A DNA stretch of 64,000 nt from Brevibacterium antiquum (GTDB taxonomy: Bacteria > Actinomycetota > Actinomycetes > Actinomycetales > Brevibacteriaceae). Shown piece after piece: positions 28,401 to 35,513 of the stretch (the first letter of the stretch is position 1; each line of letters opens with the position of its first letter). Made by a program: the position numbers and the translations under genes. The notes beneath the pieces were generated by a model. It saw only the letters and a program-made list of their open reading frames with translations. It searched no databases and had not been told where the DNA came from. The stretch is from contig NZ_JABASX010000008.1 in NCBI RefSeq assembly GCF_016107655.1, forward strand, positions 62,001-126,000, written 5' to 3'.

Positions 28401-29863
28401 CGGCAGCCGCAATCCGCGAGTGCTGCGACGATATCGTCAACTGTCTTCCTGGCTTCCAAAATTTTGTCCTTGTCCACATCGTCGATCTGCAGGGTGAAGA
28501 CGAGATAGCGTCCATCGGCATCGAGCACCCCTCCTGCCAGTGAGGTCACGGTCGACAGTGTCCCCGTCTTCGCGTGCACCGTCCCGGCTGCGGTCTTATC
28601 TTTGGTGAATCTGTCCGTGAGCGTGCCGGTCAGTCCGCCCACTGGCATATAGCTGATGAGGCTGGCGAGCGAATCGTCGGCGACGACCGATGCCTGCAGG
28701 ATCGTCGTCAGGTCGTGCGGACTGATCTGGTTGTCATAGGACAGGCCCGAGGTGTCCTCGAGGTGGGTCTTGCCCAGGTCCACGGAATCGGACAGGGCCG
28801 CAAGAACAGCCTTCGGCCCCGCTTCCAGGCTGCCCGGCTCGCCCTGGGCGATGGCGACCTCATTGCCGAGGACTTCGGCGACGACGTTGTCACTGTGCAC
28901 GAGTGCGTATTCCACGATTTCGGAGATCGTGGCCGACTCCACCCCCGCCAGCTCGGTGGTGTCGGAATCACCGTCGGTCTTCGCATCCTCACCCGTCTCA
29001 GCGGCAGGTTTCGGGGTGTCGGTGACCGTGATCCCGGCCGCCTTGAGTTCTTTGGAGAAAACGGCGAAGGCGTCCTTGGCCGGGTGCTCGCTGCGGCCCC
29101 GCCACTCCTTGTCTTTGCTGCCGACATAACCGGTGTCGATCATCAGCGGCTGGATCGGGGTGATGACGCCCTTGGCGATATCGGCACGCTCCCATCCGGG
29201 GCTGAAGTCCTCGCCCGTGTACCGGGAGGTGTCCAAGTCAAGGGCCACCTCGGCAACGTTCTGGCTCTTGAGTGACTCGGCGGTCTGCTGCGCCAGCGTC
29301 GTCAGGCCCGCGTGACCGTTCACGGCACCCGGCTGCGACTCCCCCGCACCCAGCAGTGAGTCACCGCCGCCTGTCAGCGTCACCGTCGAAGTGGACGGGT
29401 CGAATGCCGTGGTCGTTCTCAGTCTCGTCTCGCCGCCGATGCTCAGCAGCGCCGCCGAGGCGGTGAGGACCTTCGTCACCGAGGCCGGGGTGCGAGGCCT
29501 GTTCTCGTTCTCGGCGTAGAGGATGTCATCGCTGAGCCCGTCGCGGATCTCGATCCCGAAGCCCTTGACCTTGGCATCAGAGAGGATCTTGTCCACTGTG
29601 TCGGGGATCTTGGTGGGCACGGGTGCGGAATCATCCAGCGCCGAGGCGGGGGCAGGCATGTTCTTCCCCTGTGCGTGAGGTGCGGGGACCGCCTGGACCT
29701 CGACGGCGGGGTCGGTGGTCAGGATTCCCGGGAGTTCGGGGAAGACATCGTAGGCGTCGATAGCTGCGATGCCGGCCAGCACGATGGCGAGGCTGCCTGC
29801 GGTGATGCCGGCGACAGCCTTCTTCGACCGCTTCTGCCTCTTCCGTTCCGGGGTCTGGTTCAA
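28397..29863 (-). CDS. dacB: D-alanyl-D-alanine carboxypeptidase/endopeptidase (PBP4 type, family S13)
   Basis: A 488-residue exported penicillin-binding protein that trims peptidoglycan stem peptides. A basic N-terminus and one helix (KAVAGITAGSLAIVLAGIAA, ~15-34) act as anchor or signal. The three active-site motifs are seen: SVTK near 127, SDN near 324 and KTG near 429. A domain insertion between the first two motifs, with a Ser/Thr/Asp-rich stretch (DAKTDGDSDTTEL), is typical of class C low-mass PBPs. It diverges from ppa and heads the dacB-metalloprotease-tilS operon. Confidence 0.93.
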   Translation of the reverse strand: MNQTPERKRQKRSKKAVAGITAGSLAIVLAGIAAIDAYDVFPELPGILTTDPAVEVQAVPAPHAQGKNMPAPASALDDSAPVPTKIPDTVDKILSDAKVKGFGIEIRDGLSDDILYAENENRPRTPASVTKVLTASAALLSIGGETRLRTTTAFDPSTSTVTLTGGGDSLLGAGESQPGAVNGHAGLTTLAQQTAESLKSQNVAEVALDLDTSRYTGEDFSPGWERADIAKGVITPIQPLMIDTGYVGSKDKEWRGRSEHPAKDAFAVFSKELKAAGITVTDTPKPAAETGEDAKTDGDSDTTELAGVESATISEIVEYALVHSDNVVAEVLGNEVAIAQGEPGSLEAGPKAVLAALSDSVDLGKTHLEDTSGLSYDNQISPHDLTTILQASVVADDSLASLISYMPVGGLTGTLTDRFTKDKTAAGTVHAKTGTLSTVTSLAGGVLDADGRYLVFTLQIDDVDKDKILEARKTVDDIVAALADCGCR

Positions 29864-29975
29864 GCGCGGGCTCTCATTCTCATTGCCATCGTCCTCGCCG
29901 TAGCCGTTGTGGTTGTCGTTCGTGGGGACTTGTAAGCTCTATTCTAGTGATGCAACCCTAGCTTGAAGGAGCACT

Positions 29976-30461
29976 ATGGAACTCTTGGCCACAATCGAGA
30001 TCCCGCGCGGATCGCGCAACAAGTACGAGGTCGATCATGAGACAGGTCGAGTCAAGCTCGACCGCTACCTCTACACCTCGATGCAGTACCCCGCTGACTA
30101 CGGCTTCTTCGAGGACACTCTGGGCAACGACGGGGACCCGCTCGACGTTCTCGTGCTGTTGCCCGAACCTCTCTTCCCCGGCGTCCTCATCGATGTGCGT
30201 CCCATCGGCATGTTCAAGATGGAAGACGAAGCAGGCGGCGACGACAAGGTCCTCGGCGTCACGGCCGGCGATCCTCGCTGGGAGAGCTACCAGGACATCG
30301 GCGACGTCGACCAGTTCACCCTCGACTCGATCGAGCACTTCTTCACTCGTTACAAGGATCTTGAGCCGGGCAAGTTCGTCAAGGGCTCCAGCTGGGTCGG
30401 CCGCGCTGAGGCTGAGGCCGAGGTCGAGGCTTCGATCAAGCGCTTCAAAGACTCTCACTGA
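29976..30461 (+). CDS. ppa: Inorganic pyrophosphatase, family I
   Basis: A 161-residue soluble enzyme that hydrolyses pyrophosphate with magnesium, pulling biosynthetic reactions forward. The catalytic signature DGDPLDVLV is present, preceded by [13 protein letters not shown] and by the N-terminal [15 protein letters not shown]. Length matches the small hexameric bacterial form. GAAGGAG lies 8 bases before the ATG. It is divergent from dacB and followed by a GC-rich hairpin. Confidence 0.95.
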   Translation: MELLATIEIPRGSRNKYEVDHETGRVKLDRYLYTSMQYPADYGFFEDTLGNDGDPLDVLVLLPEPLFPGVLIDVRPIGMFKMEDEAGGDDKVLGVTAGDPRWESYQDIGDVDQFTLDSIEHFFTRYKDLEPGKFVKGSSWVGRAEAEAEVEASIKRFKDSH

Positions 30462-30506
30462 GTTCACCCTCACCGAGGCGGTGTGAAGCATCGCCTCACC
30501 CGTGAT

Positions 30507-30544
30507 CAGAGACCGCCCGGACCTCGCCTTCCGGGCGGTCTCTG
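30507..30544 (+). terminator. Hairpin terminator after ppa
   Basis: A perfect 14-bp stem (30507-30520 with 30531-30544) and 10-nt loop, 46 bases past the ppa stop; the T tract is weak (CATTCATC). Confidence 0.75.
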
Positions 30545-30588
30545 CATTCATCAGACGAGTCGCTGCCGCACCTGGCACGACCCACTAG

Positions 30589-30602
30589 TTAGGTGAACCT
30601 AA
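30589..30602. promoter_or_regulatory. Palindrome TTAGGTGAACCTAA upstream of the VOC gene
   Basis: TTAGGT and ACCTAA are the half-sites of actinobacterial DtxR/IdeR/DmdR iron boxes, but here they are 2 bases apart instead of 7. It sits about 37 bases before the VOC gene, where a repressor site would lie. It may be a shortened iron box or an operator for another regulator. Confidence 0.4.
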
Positions 30603-30638
30603 TGAGAAGTGTGAGCCAGGTTATGCGATTGTCGAGAC

Positions 30639-31283
30639 ATGAAACTCGATCATGTGTCATTCGCCAGCGAACCAGACGGGTACAAAGCCACTGCCGAGCG
30701 CATCTCGGAGAAGCTCGGCGTGGTTCCCTACGACGGTGGTGTGCATCCTCGATTCGGTACCAGAAATCTGATCTTCCCTCTCGCGAACGGTCATTACCTC
30801 GAAGTCGTCGAAGCCTTGGAGCACCCGGCCGCGTTGTCAACACCCTTCGGCCAGGCAGTGCGAGCTCGCTCCGAGCTCGGCGGCGGCTGGATGGGCTGGT
30901 GCGTTTCGGTCGATGACCTCGCCGGAGTGGAGACTCGTCTCGAACGCAAAGCCGTCGACGGAAACCGCACCCCGGAATCAGGCCTGGAACTCAAATGGCT
31001 GCAGATCGGAATCAAGGGGCTCATCGCCGACCCTCAGCTTCCGTTCTTCATCAAGTGGGCAGCCGACTCGTCTCAGCATCCTTCGTCCTACAAGACCAAT
31101 GGCGATGTCGCCATCGACACCCTGCAGATCGCCGGGGATCGTGACCGACTCCGCGACTGGCTGGGGACCCAGGATCCCAAGCCCATCCCGGAGATCCACA
31201 TCGACTGGTCGGCGCCGCACGGCACCCCCGGCATCATGTCGATCAGCTTCGACACCGCCAAGAACGGCCTCGTCACCATCTGA
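30639..31283 (+). CDS. VOC-superfamily protein (glyoxalase-like domain, two-module type)
   Basis: A 214-residue protein beginning MKLDHVSFASEPDGYKATAE, the strand-helix opening of a glyoxalase_3-like domain that covers most of the length; FGTRNLIFPLANGHYLEVVE is the second conserved strand pair. The C-terminal half carries a shorter second module (IDTLQIAGDRDRLRDWLG...). Such proteins are common in actinobacteria and have no assigned reaction. The gene has a palindrome upstream that resembles part of an iron box and ends before a strong bidirectional terminator. Confidence 0.78.
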   Translation: MKLDHVSFASEPDGYKATAERISEKLGVVPYDGGVHPRFGTRNLIFPLANGHYLEVVEALEHPAALSTPFGQAVRARSELGGGWMGWCVSVDDLAGVETRLERKAVDGNRTPESGLELKWLQIGIKGLIADPQLPFFIKWAADSSQHPSSYKTNGDVAIDTLQIAGDRDRLRDWLGTQDPKPIPEIHIDWSAPHGTPGIMSISFDTAKNGLVTI

Positions 31284-31382
31284 GTCGCCGAGTAGGTCGT
31301 ACCGTTCGGCGCTCGCCGCTGTTCGACACTGGCAAGATGGAGCCAGACGGTTGGCAGCAGAGTACTGACACAGCACCACGTT

Positions 31383-31415
31383 GAGGCCAGCACACCGGTT
31401 CGGTGTGCTGGCCTC
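31383..31415. terminator. Bidirectional terminator between the VOC and GNAT genes
   Basis: A perfect 15-bp inverted repeat (31383-31397 with 31401-31415) and 3-nt loop between two converging genes. It ends 3 bases before the GNAT stop codon, so it serves both directions. Confidence 0.8.
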
Positions 31416-31418
31416 GTT

Positions 31419-31916
31419 CTACACCAGGAACCCGGTCCACCGTGTCTCCCCGTCGACGACAACGTCGGACTCAGTCATGCCGAGCCGCTCGGCGATTCGC
31501 TGCGACGCCTCGTGATCTGGATGAAAGTGAGCGATGATCTGTTCGACTCCGCGGGTGCGAAGGTCGTCGGTGAGAAGCAACGCGGCCCGACCTGCGTACC
31601 CGAGCCCCTGCCACGGGCGACCGATCACCCAGGAGATCTCCGCGGATCGCTGATCGGCCGGGAGGGTCGCCTGGACGAATCCGACAGCTTGCTGGTCATC
31701 CCCGACGGTGACGATGTCATTCAGCCTCATCTCGCTCCGGTCGGCAGGCCCACCGCGATTCTGAATGACATAGAGCCTCTTGAGGTCAGCTTCGCTGGGC
31801 GGTTGCCCGCCTGTGTACCGGTAGAGGACAGGATGTGAGAGAACGACCGCCATCTCGGCTGCGTCCCCGACACACAGAGGACGGAGGGTGACGGCCTCGT
31901 TCATCATGCCAGCCAA
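31419..31916 (-). CDS. GNAT-family N-acetyltransferase (RimJ/RimL-like)
   Basis: A 165-residue acetyltransferase. ISWVIGRPWQGLGYAGRAALLLTDDL contains the acetyl-CoA pyrophosphate loop (R-P-W-Q-G-L-G-Y-A), followed by IIAHFHPDHEASQRIAERLGM, the usual motif-B helix of RimJ/RimL-like enzymes acting on amines of small molecules or protein N-termini. The first possible start is a TTG at 31916 with GGAGGGAG 5 bases upstream; ATG codons at 31907 and 31904 are also in frame. Substrate unknown. Confidence 0.8.
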   Translation of the reverse strand: MAGMMNEAVTLRPLCVGDAAEMAVVLSHPVLYRYTGGQPPSEADLKRLYVIQNRGGPADRSEMRLNDIVTVGDDQQAVGFVQATLPADQRSAEISWVIGRPWQGLGYAGRAALLLTDDLRTRGVEQIIAHFHPDHEASQRIAERLGMTESDVVVDGETRWTGFLV

Positions 31917-32042
31917 CCATCTCCCTCCGAGGCGAGCAAGAGGGGCCTATACGTGCTCTGCACACCGTGGTTCGTTGAGGGTCCGCGCTCTACGAGCGGG
32001 TAGCGACGGTGACAGCTGCATCGCCCTACGCCACCGGTTCAC

Positions 32043-32105
32043 GCTTAAGTGGACGTTTTGGGCTGAATACAATCGGAATTGTCAGCCCAAAACGTCCACT
32101 TAAGC
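32043..32105. repeat. Long perfect inverted repeat (24-bp arms) after phoX
   Basis: Arms 32043-32066 and 32082-32105 are exact reverse complements, separated by 15 nt that contain a further small dyad (ACAAT/ATTGT). It lies 17 bases past the PhoX-type gene's stop codon on the minus strand. It may be that gene's terminator, although it lacks a T tract, or a copy of a dispersed palindrome. Confidence 0.8.
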
Positions 32106-32121
32106 TGGAGTGGCCGCGGAG

Positions 32122-34596
32122 TCAGACCTCCGCAGAGCCCTCTGTGAGGTCTTCGGCACTCTCTGCTGCCTTTTTCTTGCGCATGTGCGCGGCCGTTGCC
32201 ATGGCACCGCCTGCGGCAAGCAGGCCGGCACCTCCGCCGAGCAGCGGCAGAGTGCTGTCGTTGCCGGTCCGCGGCAGGTCACCGCCGCCACCGGAGCCCG
32301 AGCCTCCTGATCCGGAGCCGCCGTTCGCGCCGGCCTCACTTGCGCCGGCTGCTCCGGCCGCAGCAGCTGCATCCTTCGCGCCGTCCTGCGATCCGCTCTT
32401 CGATCCCTCGGACGAGGAGGTTCCATCGCCGCCGTCGGACGCGCCGCCGTCAGCCCCGTCGCTGCCATCAGACGAGGTGTCTTCGTTTCCTTCGGCGTCA
32501 GCGTCTTGGTCTGCGTCCTTCGGGTCCTCTGTCGGAGGGTCGGTGGGCTCTTCGCCGCTGCCCTTGATCACCTGGACCACTGTTGGGCGGGGAAGCGCGG
32601 CCACGCCCTTGTCGACATCCGTGGTGTCGACGTAGTCGGGGAACTGCGAGTGCTGGTCCGACCATACGCCGTCCTCACCGGGGTGCTGGACGGCCACGAA
32701 CGCCGAGTTATAGGAGTCGTGGATGAGTGGTCCGCAGACCTCACCTTCACGAGGGACTGAGAGGAACTGCTCGACGCGTCCGCGCTCCTCACCTTCGATG
32801 GTGACCTTGAATAGACCGTCGCAGTAGCCGATGCCATCGGGGGCACCGTCGGTGGAGATCCACAGGTTGCCTGCGGAGTCGAAAGTGACATTGTCGGGAC
32901 AGGAGATAGGCGAGACCTGGTCTTCGGGGAAACCTGAGAAGTAGGTTGTGTCGCCCTGCTTCGGGTCACCGCAGACCAGCAGAAGAGTCCAGTCAAATTC
33001 GGTGCCGGTGTGGTCGCCGCTGCGTTCGGTCAGTTCCACGATGTGTCCGTCTCGGTTCTCGGTGCGCGGGTTCGCCTCATCGGCCACGGCCTTGCCGTCC
33101 ACGCCACGATCCGAGTTGTTCGTGCACGCGACGTAGATCTTCCCGTTGACGGGGTTGGGCTCGACGTCCTCGCAGCGGTCCATCTTCGTGGGACCGACCT
33201 TGTCGGCTGCCAGCCGGGTGTTGACGAGCACCTCTTCGACGGCCATGCCTGAGACCTGCGATTTGCCGTCCTTGATCAGCGGCAGCCACTGTCCGCTGCC
33301 ATCGAACTCGCCGTCGGCCGGAACGTCGCCGCTGCCATCGATCTCACCCTTCGGGGAGTTGCCCGTGAACTTCGCGACGAACAGGTCACCCTCGGTCAGC
33401 AGGGTCATGTTGTGGGACAGGTCGCCCTCGACGTACTTCCCCTTGGACACGAACTTGTAGAGGTAGTCGAATTTCTCATCGTCGCCCATGTACGCAACGG
33501 CCTGACCTGAGTCGGCGATCGTGATGTTGGCGCCCTCATGCTTGAGGCGCCCCAAATTGGTGTGCTTGAGCGGTGTCGATTCGGGGTCGCGCGGGTCGAC
33601 CTCGACGATCCAGCCGAATCGGTTCGCCTCGTTGGCGTAGCCGGAGTTGTTCGTGTCGAATCGCTGCAGGTCCTCTTCCCAGCCATTTGCCGAGGCTTCG
33701 CTGCTCAGACCGTAGCGTTTGTCAGCCGCCGAGGTGCCCTGCGCCTTGAAGTAGGAGTTGAAGTTCTCCTCACCGGAGACCAGAGTGCCCCACGGGGTCA
33801 GGCCTCCCGAGCAGTTGCCCAGGGTTCCCTGAGCCTTGTCGCCGTTGGGGTAGTCCCTCGTCCGAAGCAGGTCGGAGCCGGCTGCCGGTCCGGTGAATTC
33901 GTATTCGGTGTCGATGAGGAAGCGGCGGTTGTTTGCGCCGTTGACGTCGACCTTCCACGGGGTCTTCTCATTGGTTCGGACCAGTTCGGCAACTGTCAGC
34001 CCGTGTGCGTCGCGGCTGATGGCGCGCTGAGTGGCCTTGTCCATGCTGTCGGGGTACATGATCGCATCGTTCGTGTACTCCTGGTTCGAGAACAGGAGGG
34101 CGCGGTTGCCGTCTCCGCTCTCGTCGACCTGGATCTCGAGGTAGTCGTTGTTGTACCCGAACTGGCGGCGCTGCGATTCGACGCTCTGATTCTCAGGGTC
34201 GAACTTCGGTGCGTCAGCGAACAGGGGGTCGCCCCAGCGAACGACGGGGTGCCAGGAGTAGCCCTCAGGGACGATGAACTTATCGACCTCGTGCTGGACC
34301 GGGTCGATCGCGGTGAAGTCGAGGCTGCCTCCTGTGCCTGCTGCTGCGGCCGCGGCTGCGCGTGTGGTCGGGCTCGGTCCGGTCGTGACTGCGATGGCCA
34401 ATGCTCCTGCCGCCGACGCGCCCAACACTGCCCTGCGGGACAGCTGCGCTCCGACGATGTCGCGGAAGTAGCTGTTGGACGAGGTGTTGCAGATCGCCTT
34501 CGTGCACGCGTTGTCGCATTTGAGCGCGCATGTCACGGGGCTGCGCTTGCCACGGACGTGGCTGGCCATGGGCAGAAGTTCACGTAGGGGTGCCAT
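32122..34596 (-). CDS. phoX: PhoX-family alkaline phosphatase with Tat signal and LPXTG cell-wall anchor
   Basis: About 824 residues. Near the N-terminus SRRAVLGASAAGALAIAVTT (53-72) is a twin-arginine signal with an unusually long preceding cytoplasmic part rich in Cys (CALKCDNACTKAIC). The large central region is the DUF839/PhoX beta-propeller, a calcium/iron-dependent phosphomonoesterase used under phosphate limitation (TPWGTLVSGEENFNSYF, ISTDGAPDGIGYCDGLFKV). A Ser/Asp/Gly/Pro-rich linker of about 90 residues leads to LPRTG near 773-777, a hydrophobic helix and RKKK, a complete sortase signal. So it should be exported folded and fixed to the wall. The frame opens at 34641; I use the ATG at 34596, though its ribosome site GAGGAGA is 12 bases away. 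Confidence 0.88.
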   Translation of the reverse strand: MAPLRELLPMASHVRGKRSPVTCALKCDNACTKAICNTSSNSYFRDIVGAQLSRRAVLGASAAGALAIAVTTGPSPTTRAAAAAAAGTGGSLDFTAIDPVQHEVDKFIVPEGYSWHPVVRWGDPLFADAPKFDPENQSVESQRRQFGYNNDYLEIQVDESGDGNRALLFSNQEYTNDAIMYPDSMDKATQRAISRDAHGLTVAELVRTNEKTPWKVDVNGANNRRFLIDTEYEFTGPAAGSDLLRTRDYPNGDKAQGTLGNCSGGLTPWGTLVSGEENFNSYFKAQGTSAADKRYGLSSEASANGWEEDLQRFDTNNSGYANEANRFGWIVEVDPRDPESTPLKHTNLGRLKHEGANITIADSGQAVAYMGDDEKFDYLYKFVSKGKYVEGDLSHNMTLLTEGDLFVAKFTGNSPKGEIDGSGDVPADGEFDGSGQWLPLIKDGKSQVSGMAVEEVLVNTRLAADKVGPTKMDRCEDVEPNPVNGKIYVACTNNSDRGVDGKAVADEANPRTENRDGHIVELTERSGDHTGTEFDWTLLLVCGDPKQGDTTYFSGFPEDQVSPISCPDNVTFDSAGNLWISTDGAPDGIGYCDGLFKVTIEGEERGRVEQFLSVPREGEVCGPLIHDSYNSAFVAVQHPGEDGVWSDQHSQFPDYVDTTDVDKGVAALPRPTVVQVIKGSGEEPTDPPTEDPKDADQDADAEGNEDTSSDGSDGADGGASDGGDGTSSSEGSKSGSQDGAKDAAAAAGAAGASEAGANGGSGSGGSGSGGGGDLPRTGNDSTLPLLGGGAGLLAAGGAMATAAHMRKKKAAESAEDLTEGSAEV

Positions 34597-34636
34597 CGGT
34601 TCAGTTGTCTCCTCGGGTCGTGTCCGTCGGCCCTGG

Positions 34637-34669
34637 CTCACGAAACTGAGTCGGGCTCACCAAATTGAG
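34637..34669. promoter_or_regulatory. Two tandem dyads upstream of phoX, likely operator
   Basis: CTCACGAAACTGAG (34637-34650) and CTCACCAAATTGAG (34656-34669) are imperfect copies repeated at a 19-bp period; each is itself an inverted repeat, CTCA-N6-TGAG. They lie 40-75 bases before the PhoX start. Tandem sites suggest cooperative binding. They do not match the streptomycete PHO box I know (11-bp period), so the regulator is unknown. Confidence 0.5.
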
Positions 34670-34726
34670 ACTTTCAGGGTCAGTTGGACCCAGAACTACG
34701 GTTCGATGAACTGCGTGTGAACCAGT

Positions 34727-35488
34727 TCAGCCGATGTCGACGAGACTGAGGATTCCCGGTGCCAGGAAACCCACGGCATCGATGATGAAATGCGCCCACA
34801 CCAGCGGCATCAGCCTGCCCCGACGCATGAAGTACCACCCGAAGATGATGCCCATGGCGACGTTGCCGATGAATGGCCCGATGCCCTGGTACAGGTGGTA
34901 GCTGGCACGGAAGACGGCCAGGCTGATGATGATCGGCCACATCCCGTAGCCCAGGCGCTGGAGCCGTTCGGCCCCGAAGCCGAAGATGATGACCTCTTCG
35001 ACGATGCCGTTCTTCACCGCCGCCAGAATGAGCACGGGAATGGTCCACCAATGATCGCCGAGGTTGGCCGGCTGGATCTCGGCCGTGATCCCCAGTGCCC
35101 TACCGCCCGCATAGACGGCGAGGGTGCCGATGCCGATGATGGTGAAGATGAGCGTTCCGCGGCCGAGGTCCTTTCCGTACTGGCCGTTCACGCCCAGCCG
35201 TGTGCTCAGGGGCGCGGCATTCGGGTCGCGAGTCAGCAGGTAGAGGGCCAGGAGCACTGGCACGAGGGTGAACCCGATGTCGAGGATCTGGTAGACGAGG
35301 TCGAATCCGGGTCGCGGCGACATCGAGGTGTTGAGCTTCGCTTGGGCGTCGCTGATCGGACCGCGGGTGGTGATGTCGGCCAACCGTACGATCGCATAGA
35401 CCGCCGATTGGCCCAGCGAGAGTGCCGCAACGAGACCGAGCTCGAACCACAGGCGCTTCTTCTCCTGTGGTTCGAGCTCGCTTCTCAT
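34727..35488 (-). CDS. CPBP-family intramembrane metalloprotease-like protein
   Basis: About 253 residues with roughly eight membrane helices. The CPBP (Abi) motifs are seen: the paired glutamates in NGIVEEVIIFGFGAERL near 160-175, the SLAVFRASYHLYQG helix and the final MPLVWAHFIIDAVGFL with conserved His. In the usual EExxxR motif the Arg position is Phe here, as in a known subset of actinobacterial members. Roles in protein processing or bacteriocin immunity are known for the family; none is assigned here. A perfect 17-bp inverted repeat lies in the first codons. The frame opens at 35668; the start at 35488 is chosen because the rest overlaps the upstream RND gene. Confidence 0.78.
   Translation of the reverse strand: MRSELEPQEKKRLWFELGLVAALSLGQSAVYAIVRLADITTRGPISDAQAKLNTSMSPRPGFDLVYQILDIGFTLVPVLLALYLLTRDPNAAPLSTRLGVNGQYGKDLGRGTLIFTIIGIGTLAVYAGGRALGITAEIQPANLGDHWWTIPVLILAAVKNGIVEEVIIFGFGAERLQRLGYGMWPIIISLAVFRASYHLYQGIGPFIGNVAMGIIFGWYFMRRGRLMPLVWAHFIIDAVGFLAPGILSLVDIG
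35437..35480 (-). repeat. Perfect 17-bp inverted repeat inside the first codons of the CPBP gene
   Basis: 35437-35453 and 35464-35480 are exact reverse complements with a 10-nt loop, covering about codons 3-17 of the gene (first arm starts 8 bases after the ATG). As mRNA it would form a stable stem directly after the start codon. Confidence 0.75.
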
Positions 35489-35513
35489 GGATCCCACTGT
35501 AGTGGGCGAGGCC

